Source: an uncultured Desulfobulbus sp.
GTDB taxonomy: Bacteria > Desulfobacterota > Desulfobulbia > Desulfobulbales > Desulfobulbaceae
Length of the DNA: 10,100 nucleotides
Direction of reading: 5' to 3'
NCBI GenBank assembly: GCA_946539945.1
Contig: CAMNHX010000021.1
Coordinates: 1 to 10,100, forward strand
A program made the translations under genes and the position numbers. Position 1 is the first letter of the stretch, and the number at the start of each line of letters is the position of its first letter. Shown here one piece after another: positions 1 through 7,585 of this stretch. Under the pieces are notes generated by a model. The model was not told the DNA's origin. It was given only the letters and a program-made list of their open reading frames with translations, and did not search any database.

Positions 1-548
1 GTTACGGCTGGCTGGCTGGTTTCCTGTATCTGGCTGCCACGGCGCTTCGCCTGGCCCGCTTCAACGTGCAGGCTGCCAGCGAGGTGACCTCGGACGGCAA
101 CTTCACGGGCCTGCCCTGCCCGGCAGCAGCGGTCATGATTGCCGCTTCCGTGCTGTTCAGCACTGAAGTCCTCAACAACAGCGATCCGGTGCGCCACATC
201 TTCCTGCTGCTTCTGGTCTATCTGCTCTCCTATCTGATGATCTCCACGCACCGTTACCAGAGCTTCAAGCACCTGCGCATTCCCCGGAAACAGCGTTTTC
301 AGGCACTGGTTGGTCTGATTCTGATTCTGGCGCTTCTGGCTACCGAACCGCCCATAACCCTCTGCGTGGTCATGTTTCTGTACGTGCTTTCTGGGCCGGT
401 CATGGCAACGTACCGGCTTCTGGCCAGGCAGAATCGGCTTCCCTGGAAAAAATCCAGACAGATGCCTGTTTCCACACCTTCCGGCGAGTCTGGCCAGAGT
501 GGCCCGAATGGTCAGACTGGTCAGAGCAACCCGGAAGCCGGGACCTGA
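1..548 (+). CDS. pssA: CDP-diacylglycerol--serine O-phosphatidyltransferase, 3' part (5' end outside window)
   Basis: This is the C-terminal part of phosphatidylserine synthase, an inner-membrane CDP-alcohol phosphatidyltransferase that joins CDP-diacylglycerol and serine, the first step toward phosphatidylethanolamine. The first full codon in frame is at position 3, and the frame is open to the window edge, so the start lies upstream. The readable part begins YGWLAGFLYLAATALRLARFN and continues with FTGLPCPAAA, which match the ARFN and GLPxPxAA segments of bacterial PssA. Several hydrophobic membrane stretches follow (about 125-235 and 310-405 in bases). The CDP-alcohol catalytic motif itself is not in the window. 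The protein ends in a hydrophilic tail containing four Gly-X-Y triplets (GQS GPN GQT GQS, 492-527), which I do not associate with this enzyme. Only 5 bases separate its stop from rsmD, which suggests cotranscription. Confidence 0.85.
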   Translation, partial: YGWLAGFLYLAATALRLARFNVQAASEVTSDGNFTGLPCPAAAVMIAASVLFSTEVLNNSDPVRHIFLLLLVYLLSYLMISTHRYQSFKHLRIPRKQRFQALVGLILILALLATEPPITLCVVMFLYVLSGPVMATYRLLARQNRLPWKKSRQMPVSTPSGESGQSGPNGQTGQSNPEAGT

Positions 549-553
549 AGCCA

Positions 554-1156
554 GTGCGCATCAGCGGGGGCATAGCCCGGGGTTGCCGCCTGCTCGGGCC
601 AAAAGACGAACAGCGCTTTCTCCGTCCCACCTGCGACAGGGTACGGGAAGCGCTGTTCAACATTCTGGGCAGGCGCGTTCAGAACGCGGTAACGCTTGAC
701 CTCTTTGCCGGCACTGGCGCCTGGGGGCTTGAAGCCTTGAGCCGGGGAGCCAGGGCTGTACTCTTTGTGGATGAATCCCCGGAAGCGGGACGGCTGGTGG
801 CAGCCAACCTGCGCCACTGCCTGCCTGAAGTTGAAGCAGCCGGACAGGCGGGTTTTCTTCGCCTGCGTCTGGGACCTGGCAGCAGGCTGAATGTTCTGGC
901 AGCAAAAGTGCCAGCCCCACACCTGTTTGATCTGGTCTTCATGGACCCGCCCTACCAGAAAAATCTGGCGGCGCAGGTTCTGAAAAGGGTGGAAGAGGCG
1001 CAGATTCTTTCTCCCCAGGCCCTGGTCGTGGCAGAAGAGCATCAGGCAGTTGTTCTGCCAGAGCGCGTGGGCAGGCTGCACGCGGTTGATCGTCGGCAAT
1101 ACGGGGAAAGCAGCCTGTGGCTTTTTGCCCTCAACAGCCAGTCAAATGGAGCATGA
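554..1156 (+). CDS. rsmD: 16S rRNA (guanine(966)-N(2))-methyltransferase RsmD
   Basis: This SAM-dependent enzyme methylates G966 of 16S rRNA during small-subunit assembly. The 200-residue product has the family's normal length and landmarks. The N-terminus MRISGGIARG resembles the usual RI(I/S)GG..RG opening. RPTCDRVREALFNIL (24-38) is the conserved RPTxDRVREALFNIL block. LDLFAGTGAWG (48-58) is the SAM-binding motif I, and DPPY (131-134) is the N-methyltransferase catalytic motif. The start is GTG, chosen because it places the conserved N-terminus exactly at the beginning. The gene follows pssA by 5 bases and precedes coaD by 3 bases. The rsmD-coaD pairing is common in bacteria and supports both calls. 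Confidence 0.93.
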   Translation: MRISGGIARGCRLLGPKDEQRFLRPTCDRVREALFNILGRRVQNAVTLDLFAGTGAWGLEALSRGARAVLFVDESPEAGRLVAANLRHCLPEVEAAGQAGFLRLRLGPGSRLNVLAAKVPAPHLFDLVFMDPPYQKNLAAQVLKRVEEAQILSPQALVVAEEHQAVVLPERVGRLHAVDRRQYGESSLWLFALNSQSNGA

Positions 1157-1159
1157 AGC

Positions 1160-1681
1160 ATGGACGCCTCCAATCTGCCCTGTCCTAGAGAGTCGGGCAC
1201 GGCCCGCAGCGCCCTCTATCCGGGAACCTTTGATCCCATTACCAACGGCCATCTGGACATCATCAGCCGGGGTCTTTGTGTCTTTGAAAAGATCACGGTT
1301 GTTGTGGCCAAGAACGTGAAGAAGCAGCCACTCTTTGATCTGGAAGAGCGCTGCCAGCTTATCCGTGACTGCTTTGTCGGGCTTGAAGACCGGGTGACTG
1401 TGGACGCTACCAGCGGACTGGTGGTGGACTATGCGCTCGAACACGGCATTGACGCCATTATCCGGGGCCTGCGCGCAATTTCCGACTTTGACTACGAGTT
1501 CCAGCTTGCCCTGATGAACCGCAGGCTTGCGCCCTCGGTGGAAACCGTGTTCCTCATGACCGGCTTTCGCTGGATCTACATCAGTTCAACAGCCATCAAG
1601 AATGCGGCCCGCTTTGGTGGCCATATCTCCGGGTTGGTGCCGGAGCACGTGGAAGCAGCACTGAAACGCAAATTCGGGTGA
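1160..1681 (+). CDS. coaD: Pantetheine-phosphate adenylyltransferase (PPAT)
   Basis: This cytoplasmic nucleotidyltransferase transfers AMP from ATP to 4'-phosphopantetheine to give dephospho-CoA, the penultimate step of coenzyme A synthesis. The 173-residue protein carries YPGTFDPITNGH (20-31), with the T/HxGH-type nucleotide-binding motif TNGH. It also has IIRGLR (100-105) and the C-terminal ISSTAIK segment (141-147), all standard in CoaD. The N-terminus is about 16 residues longer than in typical CoaD, which starts just before the AxYPGTFDP strand. I see no better internal ATG, GTG or TTG close to that strand, so the ATG at 1160 is kept, but the first 17 residues are uncertain. The gene is packed between rsmD and the VanZ-like gene. 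Confidence 0.95.
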   Translation: MDASNLPCPRESGTARSALYPGTFDPITNGHLDIISRGLCVFEKITVVVAKNVKKQPLFDLEERCQLIRDCFVGLEDRVTVDATSGLVVDYALEHGIDAIIRGLRAISDFDYEFQLALMNRRLAPSVETVFLMTGFRWIYISSTAIKNAARFGGHISGLVPEHVEAALKRKFG

Positions 1682-1685
1682 TCCT

Positions 1686-2645
1686 GTGCCTCTGATCCGC
1701 CGCCTTGTTCCGGCGTTGCTCCTTCTGTGCCTGCCCCTGTTCTTTGTGGGCGGGCCGGGCTTTTATTCTCCCCGATCCTCGGTCGCCTTCTGGGATCTGG
1801 GCCATGTGGGCTACTTTGGCCTTTTGACCCTGTGGCTTGCTGCCTGGTCGCCTGTGCAGCGCCCCGGTCTTTCCGGTCTGGCGCGGCTGGCGCTGTTGAC
1901 GCTGCTTCCCTTTTTGGCAGGTCTTGCCGTTGAAGTCCTACAGTTTTTCGTGCGCGGTCGTTCCGCTGGTTTGGGCGATCTGGGGCGAGACCTCGTGGGT
2001 ATAGTTCTGGCCCTGGCCTTTTTCCCCTGGCCGCAGGCAGAGCGCTGGAAACAGGTGTTGCGAGCTTTGCGGGTTCTGGCACTGGCGCTCCTGCTGCTTG
2101 CTGTCTGGCCCTTTTTGCGGGCCATGCTGGATGAAGACCGGGCCAGACGGGACTTTCCTGTTTTGGCTGATTTTGAGACCAAGGACGAGTTGTCCCGCTG
2201 GTATCACGCCAACCAGTTCAGGCTGGACGATCAGATTGTGCGGCACGGCAGGCATTCGGCCCGCATCCAGCTTTCCACAGCCAGAATTTCCGGTGTTACC
2301 CTGCTGCACTTCCCCTCGGACTGGCGCGGTTTCCAGTGGCTGTTGTTCAGCGTGTACAATCCCCTGACCAGACCTTTGGAACTCCACTGCCGCCTGAACG
2401 ACGCGCAGCACCGCCGCACCCGCAGTCCTTACAGTGATCGCTTCAACACGAGGTTCATGCTGCAACCTGGCTGGAACGATCTGCGTATTTCCCTGGATGA
2501 GGCTGCAGCAGCGCCCAAAGGCCGCCGGATGAACATGGCGCAGATTGCCGGTTTTGCCCTCTTTGTGGTGCAGCAGGAGGAGGCGATGGCGCTGCGGCTG
2601 GACAATGTGCGGTTGGAGGAGAGTGGAGAGAGGAGTGAGGAGTGA
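1686..2645 (+). CDS. VanZ-like membrane protein with C-terminal sandwich-like domain
   Basis: This 319-residue membrane protein has two parts. Residues 1-145 hold about five hydrophobic segments (near 5-22, 34-53, 66-82, 100-114 and 127-145). They include GHVGYFG (39-45), EVLQFFVRGRSAGLGDLGRD (83-102) and a following hydrophobic helix, the pattern of the VanZ-like family (an E...Q/R segment followed by a D..D/N in a helix). Residues about 157-315 lack membrane segments and read as a beta-rich domain: it opens LADFET, contains WRGFQWLLFSVYN and GWNDLRISL, and ends LRLDNVRLEE. That resembles galactose-binding or carbohydrate-binding jelly rolls (CIA30/CBM type), inferred by pattern only. The function is unknown. 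VanZ itself gives low-level teicoplanin resistance, and envelope roles are usual for the family. The start is GTG, 4 bases after coaD. The last codons sit in a purine-rich GAGGAGTGA-like stretch. Confidence 0.75.
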   Translation: MPLIRRLVPALLLLCLPLFFVGGPGFYSPRSSVAFWDLGHVGYFGLLTLWLAAWSPVQRPGLSGLARLALLTLLPFLAGLAVEVLQFFVRGRSAGLGDLGRDLVGIVLALAFFPWPQAERWKQVLRALRVLALALLLLAVWPFLRAMLDEDRARRDFPVLADFETKDELSRWYHANQFRLDDQIVRHGRHSARIQLSTARISGVTLLHFPSDWRGFQWLLFSVYNPLTRPLELHCRLNDAQHRRTRSPYSDRFNTRFMLQPGWNDLRISLDEAAAAPKGRRMNMAQIAGFALFVVQQEEAMALRLDNVRLEESGERSEE

Positions 2646-2740
2646 AGAGTTGGACAAGTGGTCTCGCTTTGCGCGGCAAAACAACTTCCCGCTTCTGGAG
2701 AGGTTGCGGTTCACTGCTTTGCAGGACAGCTTGAGCGCTC

Positions 2741-2962
2741 TAACGCAGTTCCGTTTTCACTTTTTATATCATGTTGAGCGAAGCGGGCAAGATCTTGTCA
2801 TGCTGAACAAAGCGAAGCGGTAAAAGTCCATCTCCTGAAGGATACCGAAACCTCGGCAAGAGCCGCTCCTGCCAGCATTCCGCTATTCTTCAGCGCTTCG
2901 CGCTTCAGAATGACTTTCCAGCGAAGCGGTGAAAGTCGTAAAAAGACAAAGCGGAAACGCTC
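2741..2962. repeat. Palindromic, MITE-like intergenic repeat, copy A
   Basis: The 349-base gap between the VanZ-like gene and the convergent DUF1992 gene contains no credible gene. It is filled by a repeat-like element. The left end contains TTCCGTTTTCACTTT (2749-2763), identical to copy B at 7718-7732. The right end contains TGACTTTCCAGCGAAGCGG (2911-2929), identical to 7758-7776, and CGGAAACGCTC (2952-2962), identical to 7799-7809. The two ends are imperfect inverted repeats of each other (TTCCG..TTT against AAAGCGGAA). Inside are two degenerate direct units of the form TCATG(C/T)TGA(A/G)C..AGCGAAGCGG (near 2769-2787 and 2799-2820) and a GCGCTTCGCGC hairpin region (2894-2904). No transposase is encoded, so any mobility would be non-autonomous. 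Confidence 0.65.
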
Positions 2963-2994
2963 AAAAACATTGAGGCTGCAAGCAGGAGAGGAGA

Positions 2995-3372
2995 TCACTT
3001 TCTGGACAGCCGTTCTGTTACCCGGACGAAGTAGGGACCGTCCTCGTCCAGATGCACGGGACGTCCCATGCTGGCTTCCAGTTTGGCGCACAAAAGGCTG
3101 ATGCGACGTAGGTGTCCAAGCTTTTCCCGTTCTTCTGTCGCATGGGCCAGCAGATCCTGGGTGCGGCGGATTTCCTGGTGCAAGGCCAGTTCTTCCGGGA
3201 TATAGCCAGCGTTTTTCAGAACCTTGTAGGCCATACGCAAATCAGGCGCGACCATGCGCATCTCGGTATCATCAGGCAGGGGCCGGTTTTTCCAGTGACT
3301 CAAATCAGGGAAGGCTCCGGTCTCCAGGGCTTCGCAGATCCGCCGCTCGGCAATGGTTTGAAAGATGCTCAT
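2995..3372 (-). CDS. DUF1992 (DnaJ homologue subfamily C member 28-like) protein
   Basis: This small 125-residue cytoplasmic protein belongs to the DUF1992 family, which also occurs as the conserved region of DNAJC28. Matching features are AERRICEALETGAFPDL (8-24), corresponding to the family's AExxIxEAxxxGxFdnL opening, then a short NRPLPDD segment (29-35), and PDLRMAYKVLKNAGYIPEE (43-61), the most conserved block. The remainder is a charged helical region. There is no J-domain HPD motif, so it is not itself a DnaJ co-chaperone. The biochemical role is not established. The ATG overlaps the stop of the upstream lipoprotein gene by 4 bases (ATGA), which implies translational coupling. An AGGA ribosome-binding site lies just upstream, inside that gene. 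Confidence 0.85.
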   Translation of the reverse strand: MSIFQTIAERRICEALETGAFPDLSHWKNRPLPDDTEMRMVAPDLRMAYKVLKNAGYIPEELALHQEIRRTQDLLAHATEEREKLGHLRRISLLCAKLEASMGRPVHLDEDGPYFVRVTERLSRK

Positions 3373-3845
3373 CTGTCCTGAATCTGCTTTTCCAGATAGC
3401 GCCAGAAATCCGACCGCTCCAGATCGGAAATGCTGCGGGCAAAGTGCAGCACTTTCCAGACCAGCAGGGAATCCACGCCGTCAATGACAGCGCCGGGTTC
3501 CAGCGTGGCAGAAGAGCTGCCGCCCAGATCGCCCAGGCTGCGCACCAACATGGACGCATGAGAGGCATCTGTCGGGTCAGAGTCAATGTAGCAGGCCAAA
3601 GGCGGCTTCAGACCTGCCCACTTGTCGTTGTCAATACGGATACGGACAGCAGCCTTGCCGTCCTTGAGACCAAGGCTGACAACCCTGCCGATAACAATGC
3701 CCGACTGATACACCTTGTCAGCCTTGGCAATACCCTTGCCGTCGGCAAAAAGGACGGTGATTTCCTTGCCCGGCTGGCAGGCGGCGATCAGCAGGCAGAG
3801 CAAAACGGGACAGACAAACTGAAAAAGGACTCTGGTGTGTTTCAT
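3369..3845 (-). CDS. MCE-domain (MlaD-like) lipoprotein
   Basis: This is a predicted exported lipoprotein of 158 residues. The N-terminus has two positive residues, a hydrophobic core and the lipobox IAAC (20-23), so the mature protein would start at Cys23. Gln at +2 does not suggest inner-membrane retention. Residues about 28-74 resemble one MCE domain: [19 protein letters not shown], then IGRV and a beta-rich stretch ending [11 protein letters not shown] proteins such as MlaD bind and move phospholipids across the periplasm. Here the domain is unusually small and the permease and ATPase partners are not next to it, so the role is inferred. I chose the ATG at 3845 over an in-frame one at 3935 because it gives a proper signal peptide. 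The ribosome-binding site is weak. The gene overlaps DUF1992 by 4 bases. Confidence 0.7.
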   Translation of the reverse strand: MKHTRVLFQFVCPVLLCLLIAACQPGKEITVLFADGKGIAKADKVYQSGIVIGRVVSLGLKDGKAAVRIRIDNDKWAGLKPPLACYIDSDPTDASHASMLVRSLGDLGGSSSATLEPGAVIDGVDSLLVWKVLHFARSISDLERSDFWRYLEKQIQDR

Positions 3846-3977
3846 GGAGCTTGTTTCGATCGTATGTGAAGGGCAGATTACGATCTGTCTGTTTACTCCG
3901 TTTTTGCGCTCATTTCGACAGCAAAACCGCTGCAACCAGGGCCAGCAGGAGGTTTCAATTTTTTCTCGATTTTTCTG

Positions 3978-4006
3978 TTGACAGAGGAGGCTCCTTCCGG
4001 TATTTT
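3978..4006 (+). promoter_or_regulatory. Sigma-70-type promoter for tRNA-Gly
   Basis: A perfect -35 hexamer TTGACA (3978-3983) is followed after 17 bases by TATTTT (4001-4006). T-rich runs lie just upstream (3958-3976), as in strong stable-RNA promoters. Transcription would begin near 4013, about 22 bases before the tRNA. It is the only obvious promoter upstream of both the tRNA and rplM-rpsI. Confidence 0.7.
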
Positions 4007-4034
4007 TGCGCCTCGCAATGTTACCTCATGCAAA

Positions 4035-4109
<75 letters not shown>

Positions 4110-4121
4110 TCAAAAGGTTCC

Positions 4122-4150
4122 AGGCTCGAACCGTTGTTCGAGCCTTTTTT
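4122..4150 (+). terminator. Intrinsic terminator after tRNA-Gly, just before rplM
   Basis: The perfect 9-bp stem AGGCTCGAA (4122-4130) and TTCGAGCCT (4137-4145) encloses a 6-base loop and runs into six T residues (4145-4150). It ends only 18 bases before the rplM start, so any transcript from the tRNA promoter must read through it to express rplM-rpsI. Confidence 0.85.
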
Positions 4151-4168
4151 CTGTCAGGACAAGAGCAG

Positions 4169-4600
4169 ATGAAAACCTATCTTACTCCGGTCGACGAAAT
4201 TGTGCGGAAGTGGTATGTGGCAGACGCCGACGGTAAAGCCTTGGGGCGTATTGCTTCTGAAATTGCCATCCTCTTGCGTGGCAAGCACAAGCCGACCTTC
4301 TGCACCTTTCAGGATAACGGTGATTTTGTGATCGTGGTCAATGCCGAACGGGTGCATCTGACCGGCAACAAGCTGGACAAGAAAGTTTATTATCGCCATT
4401 CCGGCTATCCGGGTGGCATCAAGGAACAGACTGCCCGTGAACTGCTGGCAAAAAACCCTGAAGAACTGATCCGTAAGGCAGTTCGTGGTATGCTTCCCAA
4501 GAACAAGCTGGGACGTGCCCAGCTGAAAAAGCTAAAGGTGTACGTGGGGCAGGAGCATCCCCATCAGGCGCAGAAGCCGGAAACTTACGAGATTCGCTAA
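4169..4600 (+). CDS. rplM: 50S ribosomal protein L13
   Basis: L13 is an early-assembling protein of the large ribosomal subunit that binds 23S rRNA. The 143-residue length is normal. Family hallmarks are [17 protein letters not shown] (19-35 region), LLRGKHKP, the [10 protein letters not shown] strand, the [11 protein letters not shown] loop and the [15 protein letters not shown] helix. The open frame extends far upstream through the tRNA, but homology begins at MKTYL, so the ATG at 4169 is the start. The purine-rich GGACAAGAG at 4157-4165 serves as the ribosome-binding site. It is followed after 15 bases by rpsI, the usual L13-S9 operon. Confidence 0.97.
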   Translation: MKTYLTPVDEIVRKWYVADADGKALGRIASEIAILLRGKHKPTFCTFQDNGDFVIVVNAERVHLTGNKLDKKVYYRHSGYPGGIKEQTARELLAKNPEELIRKAVRGMLPKNKLGRAQLKKLKVYVGQEHPHQAQKPETYEIR

Positions 4601-4615
4601 CAAGGAGAGCGATCC

Positions 4616-5008
4616 ATGGCACAGGAAAAGACCTACGCAACCGGCAAAAGAAAGACTGCCATCGCTCGTGTCTGGTTGACTCCGGGGAGCGGTAAAGTGG
4701 CTGTCAACACACAGGACGTTGCCGCGTATTTTGGCAATATCTATTTTGAGCCTAAATTGGCAAAGCCTTTTGCCGTTACCAATACCACGGACAACTATGA
4801 CGTGGTTGCCACAGTGGCGGGAGGCGGTAAATCCGCGCAGGTTGACGCCTTGGTGCATGGCATTGCACGTGCCCTGCAGGAGCTGGACCCGGAGATGCGT
4901 CTTCCTCTGAAAAAGGCCGGACTCCTGACCCGTGATCCGCGTGCCAAGGAACGCAAGAAGTATGGCTTGCGTTCTGCCCGCGCCCGTTTCCAGTTCTCCA
5001 AGCGTTAA
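4616..5008 (+). CDS. rpsI: 30S ribosomal protein S9
   Basis: S9 belongs to the small-subunit head, and its C-terminal tail reaches the P-site tRNA. The 130-residue protein shows the standard N-terminal [13 protein letters not shown], the [10 protein letters not shown] segment, the [19 protein letters not shown] helix and the basic C-terminus ending in FSKR, the universally conserved terminal K-R. A clear AAGGAG ribosome-binding site lies at 4601-4606, ahead of the ATG. It is the second gene of the rplM-rpsI operon and is followed by a strong terminator. Confidence 0.97.
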   Translation: MAQEKTYATGKRKTAIARVWLTPGSGKVAVNTQDVAAYFGNIYFEPKLAKPFAVTNTTDNYDVVATVAGGGKSAQVDALVHGIARALQELDPEMRLPLKKAGLLTRDPRAKERKKYGLRSARARFQFSKR

Positions 5009-5063
5009 ACTTCAGTCAAACGTCGGCGATTGCGGGACGGATTCCAGTTTGCAAAGAAGGTTC

Positions 5064-5098
5064 AAGGGATGGCGAGTCCGCTCGTTATCCCTTTTTTT
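5064..5098 (+). terminator. Intrinsic terminator of the rplM-rpsI operon
   Basis: A 13-bp stem with two G-T pairs is formed by AAGGGATGGCGAG (5064-5076) and CTCGTTATCCCTT (5081-5093) around the tetraloop TCCG. It runs directly into a T tract (5092-5098). This closes the ribosomal operon before argC. Confidence 0.88.
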
Positions 5099-5142
5099 AT
5101 CTGTATTTCACGGCGCTTTTCAAAGCACAAGGAGACTGCGTT

Positions 5143-6183
5143 ATGCTCAAGGTTGGCATTATCGGCGCTTCCGGTTACACCGGCGCGGAACTGGCCCGGA
5201 TTCTGGCAACGCATCCAAAAGTCAAGCTCACCGTTGCGACTTCCAGACAGTATGCCGGGCAGAAGCTGTCTGATGTTTTCCCCAGCCTGTACAAGCGGGT
5301 TGACCTGGTTTGCGAGAATCTGGCGGTGGAGGAACTGGCGTCCCGTGCAGATTTTTTCTTTACCGCTGTCCCCCACAAGACCGCGATGGGCATTGTGCCG
5401 CAACTGTTGGCAGCAGGCAAAAAAGTGGTGGACTTGAGCGCTGACTACCGCATCCGCGACCAAAAGGTGTACGAGAAATGGTATCAGTCCCACAGCAGCC
5501 CGGAATTGCTGAAAGAGGCTGTGTATGGTCTGCCGGAGCTGTACCGGGAAGAGATCAAGGGGGCCAGGCTGGTGGCCAATCCTGGCTGCTATCCTACTTC
5601 TGTCATTCTGGCACTGAACCCGATTTTGCGGGCTGGTCTGATTGAGGCAGGCACGATTGTCATTGATTCCAAGTCCGGAGCGTCCGGGGCAGGTCGCAGC
5701 GCCAGTGTGGCAAACCTGTACTGCGAGCTTGCCGACAGTTTCCGGGCCTACAAGGTGGGCGGCAAGCATCGCCACATACCGGAGATTGAGCAGGAGTTGA
5801 GCCTTGCCGCAGGCGGGCCAGTGCGCGTCACCTTTACCCCGCACCTTTTGCCCATCTCGCGGGGCATTTTGAGTACCATCTACGCCACACTCACACCAGA
5901 AGGCGCAAAGGCTGACCTCTTTGCCCTGTACAACAAAACGTACAAGAAAGAACCCTTTGTGCGGATTCTGGAACCGGGCAAGCAGCCTGCCACCCAGAAC
6001 GTGCGCGGGTCCAACTGTTGCGACATCGGCTTTGAGCGCGACCGGCGCACGGGCCGTCTGGTTCTGACCTCGGTTATTGACAATATCGGCAAGGGCGCTT
6101 CTGGCCAGGCTGTGCAGAACATGAACCTCATGCAGGGCTTTGCCGAAAAAGCCGGACTGGCAGGGACTGCCTTCTTTCCCTGA
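5143..6183 (+). CDS. argC: N-acetyl-gamma-glutamyl-phosphate reductase
   Basis: This enzyme carries out the third step of arginine synthesis, NADPH-dependent reduction of N-acetylglutamyl-phosphate to the semialdehyde. The 346-residue length is normal. [15 protein letters not shown] (5-19) is the NADP-binding loop. [12 protein letters not shown] (71-82) follows, and NPGCYPT (146-152) holds the catalytic Cys149. The conserved SGASGAGR and [10 protein letters not shown] stretches come next, with GSNCCDIGF and [16 protein letters not shown] toward the C-terminus. AAGGAG at 5129-5134 positions the ATG. The stop shares one base with the truA start (TGATG), so the two are translationally coupled although functionally unrelated. 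I see no ARG-box-like operator that I can defend in the 44-base leader. Confidence 0.96.
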   Translation: MLKVGIIGASGYTGAELARILATHPKVKLTVATSRQYAGQKLSDVFPSLYKRVDLVCENLAVEELASRADFFFTAVPHKTAMGIVPQLLAAGKKVVDLSADYRIRDQKVYEKWYQSHSSPELLKEAVYGLPELYREEIKGARLVANPGCYPTSVILALNPILRAGLIEAGTIVIDSKSGASGAGRSASVANLYCELADSFRAYKVGGKHRHIPEIEQELSLAAGGPVRVTFTPHLLPISRGILSTIYATLTPEGAKADLFALYNKTYKKEPFVRILEPGKQPATQNVRGSNCCDIGFERDRRTGRLVLTSVIDNIGKGASGQAVQNMNLMQGFAEKAGLAGTAFFP

Positions 6184-6959
6184 TGACCCGCATCATCCGG
6201 TTGCTCCTGTCCTACGACGGCACGGCTTACGCGGGCTGGCAACGGCAGAGGCAGGGAGAACGCACTATTCAGGCCACGCTGGAAGACTGCCTGCGCACAC
6301 TGTGCGGGCATCCAGTCACAGTGCATGGGGCAGGCCGTACAGATGCCGGGGTTCATGCGTTGGGTATGGTTGCCCATTTTCATACCCCGGTCGACCATCC
6401 TTTGACAGCCTTTTCCAAGGGACTGAACTCGCTTTTACCGCCGGACATCCGCATTTTTGAGGCCAGGGAGGCTGCTCCGGACTTTCACAGCCGCTTCAGC
6501 GCCTGCGCCAAAATGTACCGTTACGATTTTTGCACCGGCGAGGTCCTGCCGCCGGAGAGACGGCTGTATATGGGCCACTTTCCGGGAAAGAGCCTCTTTG
6601 ATCTGAAGGCCGTTTCCAAAGCCCTGCATCATCTGTGCGCCACCCACGATTTCACAGGTTTTGCCCACGCCTTGGAACTGCATGAAGGCGGACGCGGCGC
6701 GGTGCGCACACTTCTGGCTGCACATTGCGAGCCGATTCCCGGCTTGCCCGGCGGTTGGTCTCTGCGGCTCAAGGGCGACGGTTTTTTGCGGCAAATGGTA
6801 CGCATCATCACCGGTACAGTGGTGGAAGTGGGGCAGGGCAGGCGGAACGCGGACAGCGTGCTTGAGATTCTCGCGGCCCGTGACCGTCGTCTGGCAGGCA
6901 AGACCGCGCCTGCCTGCGGTCTTTTTCTGGAAAGGGTCCTGTATCCCGAAGGAGTGTGA
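6183..6959 (+). CDS. truA: tRNA pseudouridine(38-40) synthase TruA
   Basis: TruA isomerises uridines 38, 39 and 40 in the anticodon arm of many tRNAs. The 258-residue protein has the family's N-terminal LLLSYDGTAYAGWQRQ (7-22) and the active-site motif GAGRTDAGVHA (49-59), with the nucleophile Asp54. It also has the C-terminal DGFLRQMVRIITGTVVEVGQG segment, in which the RxMVR..(V/I)G.. pattern is characteristic. The start overlaps the argC stop by one base, and maf begins one base after the truA stop. Confidence 0.96.
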   Translation: MTRIIRLLLSYDGTAYAGWQRQRQGERTIQATLEDCLRTLCGHPVTVHGAGRTDAGVHALGMVAHFHTPVDHPLTAFSKGLNSLLPPDIRIFEAREAAPDFHSRFSACAKMYRYDFCTGEVLPPERRLYMGHFPGKSLFDLKAVSKALHHLCATHDFTGFAHALELHEGGRGAVRTLLAAHCEPIPGLPGGWSLRLKGDGFLRQMVRIITGTVVEVGQGRRNADSVLEILAARDRRLAGKTAPACGLFLERVLYPEGV

Positions 6960-6960
6960 A

Positions 6961-7578
6961 ATGTTTGTTGCCGCCTGTCCCCTGGTTCTGGCCTCTGCCT
7001 CACCCCGCCGTCACGATCTCTTGCAGTCGCTGGGACTGTCTTTTTCCTGCGTGCCAACAGAGATTGACGAAACGCCACGCGCCAACGAAGAGCCAGCAGC
7101 CTTTGCCATGCGCATGGCCAGAAGCAAGGCGGAAACTGCTGGCAAGACGCAGCCCGCTTCAGCTTGCGTGGTAGCGGCAGACACGGTGGTGGCGGTGAAC
7201 AACCGCATTCTGGGCAAACCGAAGGATCACAGCGAAGCGCTGTCCTTTCTCTCGCAACTGAACGGCCAGATGCACACCGTCATTACCGGTTACTGTGTAC
7301 AGGCCCCTTTCCGTAACCTGGATTATACCGACCATGTTTGCACCCGGGTGCAGTTCGGCCAGTTTGAAGAAAACGTGCTGGCTGCCTATGCCGCAGGCAG
7401 CGAGCCGATGGACAAGGCAGGAGCTTACGCCATGCAGGGCACGGGGTGTTTTCTGGTGTCCGCAGTGAGTGGGTCCAGCACCAACGTCATTGGTTTGCCA
7501 GTGGAAGAAGTGGTGCAGCTTCTCCTGGAGTACCAGCTCATTGCCCCGGTCGCTGATATGGCCTCGCTGGCAGCCTGA
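6961..7578 (+). CDS. maf: Maf-family nucleoside triphosphate pyrophosphatase
   Basis: Maf proteins hydrolyse non-canonical or pyrimidine nucleoside triphosphates to monophosphates and are linked to septum inhibition and house-cleaning. The 205-residue product carries LVLASASPRRHDLL (8-21), the signature ASxSPRRxxLL. It also has VVAADTVV (70-77) with the catalytic Asp, ILGKP (83-87), the DKAGAYAMQG segment and a C-terminal NVIGLPVEEV. This is closer to the dTTP/UTP pyrophosphatase (YhdE) type than to the m7GTP type, but I cannot settle the substrate by eye. The frame is open far upstream inside truA; the ATG at 6961 is chosen from homology and from the AAGGAG at 6948-6953. Confidence 0.92.
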   Translation: MFVAACPLVLASASPRRHDLLQSLGLSFSCVPTEIDETPRANEEPAAFAMRMARSKAETAGKTQPASACVVAADTVVAVNNRILGKPKDHSEALSFLSQLNGQMHTVITGYCVQAPFRNLDYTDHVCTRVQFGQFEENVLAAYAAGSEPMDKAGAYAMQGTGCFLVSAVSGSSTNVIGLPVEEVVQLLLEYQLIAPVADMASLAA

Positions 7579-7585
7579 AGCGCTA

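Noticed and set aside
521..1099. Long - strand open frame opposite rsmD (192 codons)
   Set aside because: It is a shadow of the GC-rich rsmD coding strand. The + strand product has all RsmD motifs.
2741..2962. CRISPR array or tandem-repeat array in the 2646-2994 gap
   Set aside because: The repeated AGCGAAGCGG units are irregularly spaced and imperfect, with no uniform spacers and no cas genes. They fit an inverted-repeat element better.
6661..6960. Long in-frame extension of maf to 6661
   Set aside because: It overlaps truA in another frame. The Maf family begins just before LVLASASPRR, and a clear ribosome-binding site precedes 6961.
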